A DNA stretch of 64,000 nt from Candidatus Zhuqueibacterota bacterium (lineage in GTDB: Bacteria > Zhuqueibacterota > Zhuqueibacteria > Oceanimicrobiales > Oceanimicrobiaceae), in the NCBI GenBank assembly GCA_029261995.1, contig JAJDAF010000032.1, positions 23,272 through 87,271 on the forward strand. The letters are read 5' to 3'. A program made the translations under genes and the position numbers. This document shows, in pieces, positions 18,179 through 29,500 of the stretch. Each line of letters begins with the position of its first letter. Within the stretch, counting starts at the first letter, position 1. The notes below the pieces were generated by a model. It was not told where the DNA came from, ran no database searches, and saw only the letters and a list, made by a program, of their open reading frames with translations.

Positions 18179-18745
18179 ATGCTCAGGTTAACTCTCAATC
18201 CGGACCAGCAACTGCTCAACCGGATCAAAAGCAATGACCGAACTGTCCTCGGAGAACTCTTTGTGAGTTACAAAAAGATGGTGGTGAAATACGTCTGCGG
18301 CAACGGCGGCGATGCCAGTGACGCCGACGATATGTTGCAAGAGGCCATCGTTGTACTCTGGCAGAACGTGTGCTCCGGGCGCTTTCAGCTTTCATCAAAA
18401 CTCGGCACCTATTTGCTGGGTGTCGTCAAAAACAAATGGCGCGCCGAACTGCGCAAGCGCAGCCGTATGACGGGGGCCGAGCCTGCCGCAGATACCGCGG
18501 ACAGTGCCGAGAGTTCCCTGGACACGCTGATTCACGACGAACAAGCAGAGCTGGTACAGCGCGCCGTGGGGCTGCTGAATCCGGTCTGCCGACAATTGCT
18601 CCTGCTTTTCTATTTCGAGCAGCGCAGCACAAAAGACATCGCCAGAATTATGCGCTTTGCCAATCCCGATGTCGTGAAGGCCAAAAAATACCAATGCAAG
18701 AAGCGCTTGCAGACAGCGCTGAGCAAGATGCTTGCGGAGGAATAA
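18179..18745 (+). CDS. ECF-type RNA polymerase sigma factor
   Basis: A 188-residue sigma-70-family protein. The region 2 motif is SDADDMLQEAIVVLWQNV. The region 4 helix-turn-helix is near LLLLFYFEQRSTKDIARIMRFANPDVVKAKKYQCKKRLQ. It directs RNA polymerase to promoters of an envelope or stress regulon. Its stop TAA overlaps the ATG of the next gene (TAATG), which encodes a zinc-type anti-sigma protein, so the pair is translationally coupled. The 209-bp gap shared with the divergent amidase gene should hold both promoters. Confidence 0.9.
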   Translation: MLRLTLNPDQQLLNRIKSNDRTVLGELFVSYKKMVVKYVCGNGGDASDADDMLQEAIVVLWQNVCSGRFQLSSKLGTYLLGVVKNKWRAELRKRSRMTGAEPAADTADSAESSLDTLIHDEQAELVQRAVGLLNPVCRQLLLLFYFEQRSTKDIARIMRFANPDVVKAKKYQCKKRLQTALSKMLAEE

Positions 18746-19983
18746 TGGAGAGCGAGATGAATTGCAAGATCATTGCACGGCAAGACTTGCACGAAAAGTA
18801 CGCCCTCGGGCAACTGGCAGGAGTGCAACTCACCGCCTATGAAACACACATAAAAGCCTGCCCCGCCTGCCAGTCAGAGTCTGAGAGTGAGTTGACTTTG
18901 ATTGCCGGACTCAAGGACTTTGGCCGGGCCAGAATGAAAGATGAAATCCGGGAACAAGCTTCCTCTCTTGAAAATCACAGGAGCGGCTGGACTTGGGATA
19001 CGGCAATGAAACTGGCGGCTGCGGCTGTTTTCTTGATCATGACGCCAACACTGTATTTTGTTTTTCGAACCTCAGCGTCCCATGAAATGGCGGTCACAAG
19101 CTTGTCGGAGCAGCCGGTGCGGGATCTGGCTGGCCCGGTGCGCGATCAAAATCAAGCGGAGCAGGAAGCCATCCCAAAATCCCCGTCAAAAAAAAGTAAG
19201 ATGCAAGCGCAGGGCGATCGTTCCAGAAACCGGAAGGAAGTGCGGCAGCGAATGGCCGGCAAAAAGGAACAGGCCAAAGTCGTGGCGCCTCCGTCGGTAG
19301 AGACAAGAATGATAGAAGCGCCCGTGCCGATTAGAAGCGTGCCGCTGGCTTTCAAGGACAACGACAGTTTGGTCGCCGCGCTTCAGGCTGGCGCATTGGC
19401 CAAAACAGACGATCTGGAGCTTCCACAGCCTGAACAGGACTCAGAAGATGAGGGAATCCTTCAGCAGGCATTTCTCCTTGAGGCGCGTAATTTGCAGTCA
19501 AAGCCGAATCTCGCGGAAGAGGTGCAGCCAGAAATGCTCGACGAACTGGGGAAACAGTCCGGCCCAAGGCGTGAGGTCAGGAGAATAGCACCCACGCTGA
19601 TGGCCGTGGGCGAGTTGTACGTGTATCAGCGACCTCCACCCGCGCCTGAAGAGTTTGCTGCGAGTTCAGCAGAGATTCCGCTGGCGTGGCGATTTGTAGC
19701 GAAAGAGAAAGTCATCGTGGTGAATTTTTCGTCAGGCCCGGAGATCCGATCCCGGCGGGCCAAGTTCGACCAAAACAGCTTTGACGTGCATCTAATTGAA
19801 CTCGACAGCACACGAATTGTGATGAGCTGGGATTTGCCTGCAGAAATATTTACAGACCTGCACGGCCGCATGACGATTGAGAGGCTCGACAACCGACTGG
19901 TTGTGCGGGTGGCGGAAGGCAAGGGGTACGAAATCACTTTGCTTAAACCCAATTCGCAGGCGATTCCTATTAAGACTGACTAG
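18745..19983 (+). CDS. Membrane anti-sigma factor with ZAS-like zinc site
   Basis: A 412-residue protein. The N-terminal zinc-binding anti-sigma motif H-x3-C-x2-C is visible in YETHIKACPACQSE. One membrane segment follows (about 89-107, AAAAVFLIMTPTLYFVF). The rest is an extracytoplasmic part rich in Lys/Gln/Pro, ending in a beta-rich 120-residue domain (from about WRFVAKEKVIVVNF to the end). It should hold the upstream sigma factor at the membrane until a signal releases it. ATG 18745 follows from the TAATG overlap. Its stop codon TAG is contributed by the left end of a repeat element (19980-20100). Confidence 0.82.
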   Translation: MESEMNCKIIARQDLHEKYALGQLAGVQLTAYETHIKACPACQSESESELTLIAGLKDFGRARMKDEIREQASSLENHRSGWTWDTAMKLAAAAVFLIMTPTLYFVFRTSASHEMAVTSLSEQPVRDLAGPVRDQNQAEQEAIPKSPSKKSKMQAQGDRSRNRKEVRQRMAGKKEQAKVVAPPSVETRMIEAPVPIRSVPLAFKDNDSLVAALQAGALAKTDDLELPQPEQDSEDEGILQQAFLLEARNLQSKPNLAEEVQPEMLDELGKQSGPRREVRRIAPTLMAVGELYVYQRPPPAPEEFAASSAEIPLAWRFVAKEKVIVVNFSSGPEIRSRRAKFDQNSFDVHLIELDSTRIVMSWDLPAEIFTDLHGRMTIERLDNRLVVRVAEGKGYEITLLKPNSQAIPIKTD

Positions 19984-20100
19984 TGTGATGATATCCAAAT
20001 AAGCGAACTCTGACAGGGTTTGATGTTAACCGTTTCAGGCATAAAAAAGGGGCGAACCCTGTCAGAGTTTTGTTCGAAAAATTAGAAATCGTGACACTAG
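19980..20100 (+). repeat. 121-bp MITE-like palindromic element (copy 1), terminator-like
   Basis: The element begins CTAGTGTGATGAT and ends GTGACACTAG, giving short inverted ends (CTAGTGT/ACACTAG). Inside is a perfect 15-bp inverted repeat, AACTCTGACAGGGTT (20006-20020) and AACCCTGTCAGAGTT (20055-20069), followed by TTTTGTT, so it can act as a terminator. A second copy, over 90 percent identical by eye and in opposite orientation, is at 60963-61085. Its CTAG end supplies the stop codon of the anti-sigma gene. Confidence 0.85.
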
Positions 20101-20134
20101 CCCGACAGTTCACGGAAAATCAAGTCTGCTTGCC

Positions 20135-21088
20135 TCACCGCAGCACGCTGGCCAAGGTTTTTTTGTCGATATTTGCGCCGCAAATAATGGCTACCACCGT
20201 CTGACCGGCGAGTTGTGATTTGAGTCTCAGAAGAGATGCTACGGTCACGGCGGCGGCGCCTTCGATTAGCAGGTGTTGCGCGTCCAGAAAGAGCCGCAGG
20301 GCCTCGGCGATCTCCGTTTCAGTCACCGTGACGTAGTCATCGACATATCGCCGGCAGAAATCAAACGTGATGGCGCCGGGTTCAACGCCGCCTGCCGTGC
20401 CATCCGAAAGCGTGGGTAGCGACGGCAGGTCCAGAATTTTGCCCGCTTTCACCGATTGAATCATGACTTGCGAATTCTCAGGTGAACAGCCAAGAATCCG
20501 AACTTCCGGTTTGATCGATTTAAGATAGCACCCGATGCCGGAGATTAAACCACCGCCGCCGAGCGCCACCAAAACCGTGTCAATGTCTTTTGCTTGTCGT
20601 TCAAGTTCAAGGCCTATCGTGCCCTGCCCGGCGATGACTTGCAAGTCGTTATATGGAGAGATGTAGGTCATGCCCTGTTCCGCCGCGTAGTTGCGTGCGT
20701 GGGTTTCCGTTTCTGCATTGTCCTGACCATGTCGGCGGATCTCGGCGCCGAGTTGCCGGATGGCCTGCAATTTACCTTCTGAAGCCACCTCCGGAACGAA
20801 CACCAGTCCTTTCACGGCGTGTGGCCGCAAACTGAAAGCAACACCAGCGCCGTGATTGCCGGTGGAGGCCGTCACCACGCCACGCCTTCTTTCGTCATCG
20901 CTGAGCGACAACACCTTGTTCATGGCGCCCCTGGCTTTGAAGGAACCGGTGAACTGCAGGTTTTCGAGCTTGAAATGGACGGCCGCACCCGTCATTTCAC
21001 TGAAGAACGGTGAGGCTTCGAGATAAGTCTCTCGGATTTGGGGCCGAATTCGTGATTCGGCCTGAGCGATTTCTTGGAGAAGGTTCAT
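20135..21088 (-). CDS. Threonine/serine dehydratase family protein (PLP fold type II)
   Basis: A 317-residue enzyme of the threonine ammonia-lyase/serine racemase family, which deaminates threonine or serine to 2-oxoacids. The PLP lysine is in TGSFKARGAMNKV, the phosphate loop is GGGGLISG, and the substrate loop is TASTGNHGAGVAFS. It has no C-terminal ACT regulatory domain, so it resembles the catabolic or short type. ATG 21088 is preferred since GGGAT lies 6 nt upstream. An ATG at 21100 is also in frame. It is convergent with the anti-sigma gene across the repeat element. Two more homologues occur at 44204 and 46145. Confidence 0.88.
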   Translation of the reverse strand: MNLLQEIAQAESRIRPQIRETYLEASPFFSEMTGAAVHFKLENLQFTGSFKARGAMNKVLSLSDDERRRGVVTASTGNHGAGVAFSLRPHAVKGLVFVPEVASEGKLQAIRQLGAEIRRHGQDNAETETHARNYAAEQGMTYISPYNDLQVIAGQGTIGLELERQAKDIDTVLVALGGGGLISGIGCYLKSIKPEVRILGCSPENSQVMIQSVKAGKILDLPSLPTLSDGTAGGVEPGAITFDFCRRYVDDYVTVTETEIAEALRLFLDAQHLLIEGAAAVTVASLLRLKSQLAGQTVVAIICGANIDKKTLASVLR

Positions 21089-21310
21089 GTTCAATCCCAT
21101 TAGTTGTGAGATTAAGCGAGTTATCCCAAAAAGTCAAGCGCGACATCGGCGTCCGACGTTTGAACACGAATGGCGCATAGCCGCTAAGACTCCAAAACCA
21201 TCCCCTGATCCGATTCTTTCGCCATTTTATAATTCAATAAGAATAGATCGACCTGCAGATTTGTAGAAGCAGTATTGTGACAATTCCCCAAAAACCTGAG
21301 GAGATTATTG

Positions 21311-23008
21311 ATGGCCAGAATTTTCAAACTGCTGATTTTTGTAAGTTGTGCTTTCAGTGTGCCGCAGATTTGCGCGCAACAGAAATCAGCCCCCACGTTC
21401 CAGCAAGCGGTCGGCGACTACTTTGCAAAAAAATATGATGACGCGATTGCCAAATTCAGCGCTATAACCGTCGCCAAGCCCGAGCACGGATTTGCCTGGC
21501 TCTATCTTGGCAACTCCTATCAGGCGAAAGAGGACTTCCCGAATGCTTTGGCGGCCTTCGAGAAATCAAGCGAGATAGAGGCTACAAAGGGGCGCGCCAT
21601 GTACAGCATCGGCACCCTGCACGCCAGCCAGGGGAACCACGATGAGGCGTTCAAGTGGCTACTGCTGGCACGTGATAGCGCAAGAGTTGATGTTACGTCT
21701 ATCGGGCTGACCAAGAATATCGAGGCTTTCAAGAGTGATTCACGCTACCAAACGCTTTTTCCCACACCGGACCAGTACGCAGAACCATTTGTCGAATCGG
21801 TTCAAGTCATTCATGACTGGCACGGGGAGGCAGAAGGCGACCAGTTCGGTTGGATTGCACGCAACATCGGTGACGTCGATGGCGATGGCGCGGACGATCT
21901 CACCACCTCGGCACCGTCAAACACAGAGGGCGGAGAAGCTGCCGGCAAGGTTTATGTCTACTCCGGCCGGTCAGGCGTTTTGCTCTGGAGCGCAACCGGC
22001 GAAGCAAAAGCGCAACTCGGGCTTGGCATCGAAGCCGCCGGCGACGTTGATGCGGACGGCATTCTCGATGTTCTTGCCGGGGCGCCCGGCGTGGATAAGT
22101 GCCTGGTTTACTCCGGTAGCGACGGCAAACTGCTGCTCACGCTTGAGGGCGAACACCCCGGTGACTTTTTCGGCCGCAAAGTCTCTGATATCGGTGATTG
22201 GAACGGTGATGGCCACGACGATCTCCTGATCGGTGCACCCAGATCTTCAAGTCGAGGCAAGAACACAGGCAGTTCCTATGTCTTCTCCGGAAAAGACGGC
22301 GAGCGGCTGTTTACCTGGCTGGGAGAAAAGGCTGGAGCCAGACACGGCAGTTCGGCCGGCGGCATGCGAGTTGATTCGACCGGTTTTCTTGTGGTTGGCG
22401 CGCCTGGCGCAGGACCACGGGGCACGGGCCGAACCTATGTCTACAATGCTTTGCAGGCTGAGCCGTTTTTCGTCATCGAATCGGACAGCACAGGTTCTTC
22501 GCTTGGCGGAATGTTTGTTTCAGTGGTGGGAGATGTCGATTCTGACGGCGTGCAGGACATTTACGCCTCCGATTGGTCGAATTCTGCGCTCGGGCGCTCG
22601 ACAGGGCGCGTCTATGTTCATTCCGGCAAAGATGGCAGCCGTCTGTTTGCCCTCACAGGTGAAGCCGCCGGCGATGGCTTTGGCATCGGGGTAGCCGACG
22701 CCGGCGATGTCAACTCGGATGGTCACAACGATTTGATTATCGGCGCCTGGCAACATGCAGGGTCAGCACCTTCCGGCGGTAAATGCTATCTTTATTCCGG
22801 CAAGGATGCGACTCTCCTGCAAACCTACACCGGCAAGGTGGCTGGCGAAACATTTGGATTTGACGCCACCGGCATGGGCGATGTCAATGGCGACGGCGCC
22901 ATCGATCTGCTGTTGACGTCGGGGTGGAGCGCCATAAACGGCTCCCGCTCGGGGCGCATGTTGATTGTTTCAAGCAGAGTGCTTTCCGGACACACAACGA
23001 CAAAATAG
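21311..23008 (+). CDS. Secreted TPR and FG-GAP repeat protein
   Basis: A 565-residue secreted protein. The signal peptide is [23 protein letters not shown]. Residues 25-150 carry TPR-like helices ([41 protein letters not shown]). Residues 160-560 form an integrin-alpha-like beta-propeller of about seven FG-GAP repeats. Each holds a calcium-loop motif such as [43 protein letters not shown] or [19 protein letters not shown] 8 bp upstream fixes ATG 21311. Such propellers usually bind ligands or support adhesion. The substrate is unknown. Confidence 0.85.
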   Translation: MARIFKLLIFVSCAFSVPQICAQQKSAPTFQQAVGDYFAKKYDDAIAKFSAITVAKPEHGFAWLYLGNSYQAKEDFPNALAAFEKSSEIEATKGRAMYSIGTLHASQGNHDEAFKWLLLARDSARVDVTSIGLTKNIEAFKSDSRYQTLFPTPDQYAEPFVESVQVIHDWHGEAEGDQFGWIARNIGDVDGDGADDLTTSAPSNTEGGEAAGKVYVYSGRSGVLLWSATGEAKAQLGLGIEAAGDVDADGILDVLAGAPGVDKCLVYSGSDGKLLLTLEGEHPGDFFGRKVSDIGDWNGDGHDDLLIGAPRSSSRGKNTGSSYVFSGKDGERLFTWLGEKAGARHGSSAGGMRVDSTGFLVVGAPGAGPRGTGRTYVYNALQAEPFFVIESDSTGSSLGGMFVSVVGDVDSDGVQDIYASDWSNSALGRSTGRVYVHSGKDGSRLFALTGEAAGDGFGIGVADAGDVNSDGHNDLIIGAWQHAGSAPSGGKCYLYSGKDATLLQTYTGKVAGETFGFDATGMGDVNGDGAIDLLLTSGWSAINGSRSGRMLIVSSRVLSGHTTTK

Positions 23009-23105
23009 GCGCCTGGACCAATTTCCGCTTGACACATTGCGTGACGTTTCGTTCTATGACAAAGATACGACTGTTTTGGGATTTGCTACCTTCTCAGGAG
23101 ACACC

Positions 23106-23525
23106 ATGAAATCTTTAACCGAACACCTATGGTTCGATATCCCATCGCGCCGGGATTACCTGAACATCACACCAAAGATTGAAGAGCTCGTCTCTGAGAG
23201 CGGCGTCAAGGAAGGTTTGGTGCTGGTGAACGCCATGCACATCACCGCCAGCGTCTACATCAACGATGACGAAAACGGGCTGCTTGAAGATTACGATGAG
23301 TGGCTGGAGCGGCTGGCGCCACATGAGCCGATTTCACGCTACCGCCACAACCGCACCGGCGAGGACAACGGCGACGCGCATCTCAAGCGCCAGATCATGG
23401 GACGGGAGGTTGTTGTCGCCATCACCAACGGCAAACTTGATTTCGGGCCGTGGGAGCAAATTTTTTATGCCGAGTTTGATGGCCGGCGAAAGAAACGGGT
23501 TCTGGTGAAGATCATCGGGGAATAG
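23106..23525 (+). CDS. YjbQ family (UPF0047, secondary thiamine-phosphate synthase-like)
   Basis: A 139-residue protein of the YjbQ/UPF0047 family, matching its usual length. Conserved blocks are [49 protein letters not shown] and [13 protein letters not shown]. Members bind a metal and can give weak thiamine-phosphate synthase activity. Their real role is unsettled. The start is ATG 23106 after CAGGAGACACC. The gene lies 97 bp after the FG-GAP gene. Confidence 0.9.
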   Translation: MKSLTEHLWFDIPSRRDYLNITPKIEELVSESGVKEGLVLVNAMHITASVYINDDENGLLEDYDEWLERLAPHEPISRYRHNRTGEDNGDAHLKRQIMGREVVVAITNGKLDFGPWEQIFYAEFDGRRKKRVLVKIIGE

Positions 23526-23584
23526 GTCAACCTGTGATCTCTGCCTCGTGGGTTTACCATCGATGTGTCGCCACCCTCGAGGTT

Positions 23585-26500
23585 CTACTTTTGCAGCACA
23601 ATCCGCTGTGTGAATCGATTGTTTGCCGCCTGCATCCTGACGAAGTAAATGCCGCTGCTGACGGGCGAACCACCATCGCTCAACCCAGACCACCGGAGTT
23701 TCTTGAAGCCAGCTTCCTGCCTTGTATCAACCAGCGTCCGCACGAGCTGACCCCGAACGTTGTAGATTTGCAGAGTAATCTGGGCCGACCTTGGCAGCGC
23801 ATACTCGATGGTCGTCTCGGGATTGAACGGATTTGGGTAGGCGCGTTTCAGACCGAAGGCTTTCGGTAGTAGAGCCGCACCGGTGGCATTGTCGTTAAAA
23901 GCGAGCAGCGTTGATTCGGACTGACTCCCGGCAGGCACGACTTCCAGAATAAGCTCGGGTGGCGCCAAAGTTTCTTTGGTTTTGTAGCGTACCAGGTTAC
24001 CTGAGCCACTCTTGAGACAGAAACTCCTGACACTGTTTCCGGTGATAATGCCGGTCAATGGAAACTCGACAACCTCACCGAGTTCGACTCGGCCAGCAGC
24101 AGCTAATTCGCCACTGATGAGGGTTGGCGCATTCTCTGCCGTCAGAATGAATTCTGTCCAGGGCTCACTCAAGCCGGACAGATTGTTAGATGCCTCGTAA
24201 AGCGATCCACCGTCATCGCTGCCGTCTGAAGTGCCCGTGCCGACGGTGAGTCTAAGCACGGCGCGGCTGATGACGCCGTTTACCCCGCTGACGTTGAATT
24301 TCAGATAGGTTTGATATTTGTCAAGCTCGACTTTTGTCGTCCGGCTGAGCCCGTAGTTGTTGGTTGGACGGGAGAGTCGGATCTGCGCATCATCGGTCGG
24401 CTGAAAGGTCAAGATAGCCGTTTCCCCTGCTTTGGGTAGGACTGTGATGGTGACGGTCGCGGGTGAAGATGCGGCGCCGCTTTGATCCTCGACGGAGTAG
24501 CGTAGAGAATCCATGCCGGAGAAACCGGATGTTGGCGCATACGCAATCGTCTGATTGCTGCTGACCGTTGCGGTTCCGTGTAGCGGGCCGGAAATGATCG
24601 TGACCGCCGCCAGGTCGCCGGCGCCGTCCGGGTCGCTGTCGTTGCTCATAACCGCGATTTCAACTTGCGTGCCTGCGGTCGTGCCTGCAAGGTCGCGAAC
24701 CGCGACGGGTGGCCGGTTTTCAAATGGCCCGCTACCCGTTTCAATCACCAAGACTGGCGGTACCGTACCCTCCCTTGTGTCATACCTGACCTGGTTGCCC
24801 GAGGCGGGGGTAAGACAGAAACTGAACACACCGTTCCCTGTGACGGCCTGGGTAACATCGAATTCCACCAATTGACCCGGCGAAACCGGTCCCTGCGAGC
24901 CTAGGACGGAACCAAGAGTTTCTGGCGCATTACGCCCCGTCAGAATACTCTCGGTCCACGATGTAGTGGTGCTGGCGATGTGGTTTGATGCCTGGTAGAG
25001 GTCGCCGCCCCGGTCGCCGCCGTCAGAGGTCGCGTTGCTTACGGTCAACTGCAGTGTTGCTTTTCTGATACTAGCGGCGAGACCGGAGACAGCAAATTTG
25101 TAGTATGACCGAAACCGATTGGCTCCGATTTTTGATGTAGTTTTGCTACCATAGTTTTTGTCGATTTCCGTCAGCTTGACCTGGCCGTCATCAGTTGGCT
25201 GGAAAGCCAACGTCTGGCCAGGCGTGGCATCACTGACTTGAATTGCTACGGTGGCAATATTGGAGACGAGACCGGTGTTGTCCTCGACCGTGTATCGAAA
25301 TCTGTCGTTTCCGGTGAACGCGGGATTGGGCGAGTAGGTGACCGCTCCATTTGCTGCGATGGTGGTGCCGTTCAAGGCGTTCGCGATGATCGCGATTGTC
25401 GCAGGGGCCAGGTTCCCGTCCTGGTCTTGGTCGTTCGCGAGTACTTCGATTACTATCGGCGTGTCTTTAGTTGTCATTGCACTGTCGTTTACGGCAACCG
25501 GAGCGTTGTCACCTGCCGCACTGACAATGATCGTGACCAAGCCCGGATTCGATTGCGCTCCGTCATCATCGTGAACAGCATACGTCAAAGAGTCGATACC
25601 AACGAAGTTGGTCGCCGGCACGTACGTGAGTGCTCCTGTGACGCCATCTGCTTGAGCTGAGCCATGGGCTGGTTGGCTGAGAAGAGAGACCGTTTCTCGT
25701 TGCAGAGAGCCGTCCGAATCCGAGTCGTTGGCCAACACGTCGATCACCACCGGAACACCAGCGACTGTGCTGCCCTGATCGTCCGCGGCGACCGGAGAAA
25801 GATTCGCCTCGCCCCCTCCGGTGCCAAATTCTATAAGAAGCTCGGGCGGAACTTCGCCTTCCTTTGTGAAATACCGTACCATATTTCCGGAGGCGCTTGA
25901 CAGGCAGAAACTAACCGTGCCATTGCCGGATACGGCCGCGGTTACATCAAGGTCGACCGTTTGATTTGGTGCAACCACCCCTATTTGATCGATGATGTTG
26001 CCCACAATCTCGGGAGCGTTGCGTCCGGTCAGAATGGATTCCGTCCATGGGACTCCTGCACCGGGTACCGTATTCTCGGCTTTGTGCAACACACCGCCGG
26101 AGTCTCCACCGTCCGAAGCACCGTCGGGAACCGTCAGTCGCAGAGTTGCCGAGGCCACCGAGCCAGTGAGGCCCGAGATTTCAAATTTGTAGTAGCTCTT
26201 GAACTTGAAGTTCTCGATTTTCGAGGTATTTTTTGTGCCGTAGTTTTTGTCGATTTCGGTGAGCTTGACCTGGCCATCGTTTGTTGGAACGAAAGATATG
26301 TAGCGAGATGTCTGGCCGGAGCGAATGGCGATGGTGACCACAGCAACGTTTGAAACCATTCCATCGTTGTCAGCAATAGTATAAGATAGGCTGTCTAGCC
26401 CGGAAAACCCGGATCCCGGCGTGTACAGAATCGCCCCCGAGTTCGGAATAACCAGCACGGCGCCATGAGCAGGTGCGCTCGTTATTGCCAGCGACGCCAG

Positions 26501-29500
26501 GTCGATACTGCCGTCAAGGTCGCTATCATTGCTCGATACCTCAATCGTAATGGCCGAGTCAACGGAGGTTTCCGCAGTGTCCTTGCGTGCAACCGGGGCG
26601 TCATTTACCGGCGCAATTGTGAAAACCACCAGTGCCGGGTTGGACACCATGCCGCTGTTGTCGCCAACTGTGTAGGCCAGGGTATCGATTCCGAAAAAAT
26701 CCCGAATCGGTGTGTAGGCGATGCTGCCGTCTGTGGATGCAACTTGTGTCGAGCCGTGAGCCGGCTGTCGAACCACCTGGACACTCGCTGGTTGCAGGGC
26801 GCCGTCCGCGTCGCTGTCGTTGGCAAGGACGTTTACAGAAATGACCTGGTCTTCAGACATGGTTGCGGCGTCGTGGTTCGCAACAGGTGCCGCGTTTCCA
26901 GCGGTTACGACCAGAATCACCGTTGCTTTGCCGGAAAGCGCTCCATCGCTGTCCGCAATAGTGTACCTGAAGCGGTCTATGCCAGTAAAATTGGCGTTCG
27001 GCGAATATCGGATTCCACCTGCGGAAGAACCGGCGACGGTTGAGCCGTTCAATGGCAAATCGACCACCGTCAGCGATGCCAGGTTGAGCCCCTCGACATC
27101 GAAGTCGTTTGCGGTCACCATGATTTCAGTTTCAGAATTCGAGCCCACGGTTACCGTATCATTTTCAGCCACCGGCAGGTCGTTCACGGGAGTCACATTG
27201 ACCCGCACACCAGCGATGTTGGACGTTGCTCCATGACCGTCCCGGATGACGTAAGCGAAGCTATCCCGTCCCGCATAGTCAAGCGTAGGCGTATAGGTCA
27301 GAAGGCCCAACAGGGTGTCCGCTGCAACCATACCATGCGTTGGCTGAGCCACGATGTCTACCCGTTCTAGCCTCAGCGCATCATCGACATCCTGGTCGTT
27401 GGACAAGATGTCGATAACCGCGGCGAGGTCTTCCGGAGTTGTCACAGAGTCAGGCACGGCAAGCGGAGCGTCATTCACAGCACTGACCGTGACAAAGACT
27501 TGCGCTTCGTTTGAAAACAGACCATCCAGATCCTTGATTCTGTACGACAATGTGTCGAAGCCGAAGAAGTTTGTCAAGGGCACGTATCGAATCACGCCTT
27601 GAGTCAAGGTGAGGGCCGCTGTTCCGTGGCCAGGCTGCCGGAGCAATTCCATGCTTTGAATCCCCAGTTGGCCATCACTGTCGGTGTCGTTGTCAACCAC
27701 AGAGATCAGGATATCGGTATCTTCATCGGTCGTGGCGGTGTCCGGCATTGCAACTGGTGCATCGCCACCCGCGGAGACAACGATGTACAGGGTTGCCGCG
27801 TTGGAGCGCAGTCCTTCGTTGTCCGCGATGTCGAAGACCAAGCTATCCCCTCCTGAGAAGTTCAGAGTTGGGGTGTATCTCACGAAGCCGGCGCCCTGCA
27901 GATTTACTGTGCCGTTGTCTGTTGAGTCGAGGATAGAGATACTCCCGAGATCGAGAGTGCCATCGATATCTACGCCATTGCCAAGAAAAAAATCTGCAGG
28001 CGTGTCTTCTGTCGTTCGCAGGGTATCCTTGTGCGCAACCGGGGCATCGTTCACGGAAATTACGTTGACGAACACAAATGCCTCGTTGGAAACAGCGCCG
28101 ACGTTATCACTGACCTGGTATGAGAAGCTGTCAGTCCCAAAAAAGTCTGGAGAAGGAGCGTAACGAACCTGCCCCAACGCAGACGAAACGGATGCACTTC
28201 CGTGAGCGGCCGGTCTGAGAATGGTCGTCGTCTGCGGGTCAAGGCTGCCATCCGGATCTTCATCGTTCGCCAGAACTGAAATGGTGACTCCGACATCTTC
28301 AGGTGTCGATACCGTATCGTTGCGGGCGATCGGCGGATCAGTTGTCTCAAGAATCGAAATTCTCACTAAAGCTTCATTTGAGGCATCGCCGCTATCGTCG
28401 GAAACCCGGTAGGTCAGACTGTCTGAGCCCGAAAAATTGGCTGCAGGCACGTACCGAAGCCTGCCCTCGCTGTCGGGATGCACGGCGCCATGGCTGGGTG
28501 CGCTCACAATTGCCACGCTTGAGACATCCAGGCTGCCGTCGATATCCTGGTCATTGGCAAGCACATCAATTGTGGCCGGCGTGTCCTCTGCGATGCTGAC
28601 TGTGTCGTCACCGGCCAGTGGTGGATCATTTACCGGAGTGACCGTTACAACAACAATTGCGTGGTTCGAGACCGCACCGTCCTGGTCACTCACTGTGTAC
28701 GAAATCGTATCCGCACCAAAAAAATCCTGCGTTGGCGTGTAAGTGATGGTACCTGACTCCGTGTTGACAGTCGTGCCACCATTTCTCGGCAAGCCGACAA
28801 CCGCAAGACTCGACGGCGCTAACTGCCCTTCGGGGTCGCTGTCATTTGCCAGTGGAGAAATTGTGATCGGCGTGTCTTCCTGCGTGCTGGAAGCATCGTC
28901 GAAAGCAACAGGCGGGTCGTTTGTATGCAAGACGTTGATGGTGACAGTTGCTTCAGTTCCGAGAACGCCATCGTCGTCCGATACCGTATAGGTGAAGGAG
29001 TCAGCGCCAAAAAAATTCGATGCCGGAGTATAAAGGATGGCGCCTGCAGACGGGTCGGGGACCGTCGCACCGTTTGTTGGCGCCCGCAGGACCCGCAACG
29101 TGGATGGGTCCAGAGAGCCATCTACATCCTGGTCATTCGCCAGTACGACGATGTTGACCGAAACGTCTTCATTGGTTGAGGCAAGGTCGTCATTGAGTTG
29201 TGGTGGCTGATTATTCTGGCTCTGGCGCGTCACAACAGTGAGTTCAGGCGGCCTCAGACCCTCTTTTGAACTATACTCTGCCTTGTCTCCAGACCGATTG
29301 GTCAGCACAAAACTGTAGACGCCATTGCCGGTGATGCCATTGGTCAGGTTCAACTCGACAACCGTCAGTTGGTTGACCCGGCCGAGGCTGTCCAGGCCGA
29401 GCGAAGTTGCGACCGGGGCATTGTTCCAAGTGACCGTTTGCTCTGTCCAGGGCGTCGCGGTTCCATTGAGATTGTCGCCCACCGGACGAATTGTGCCGCC

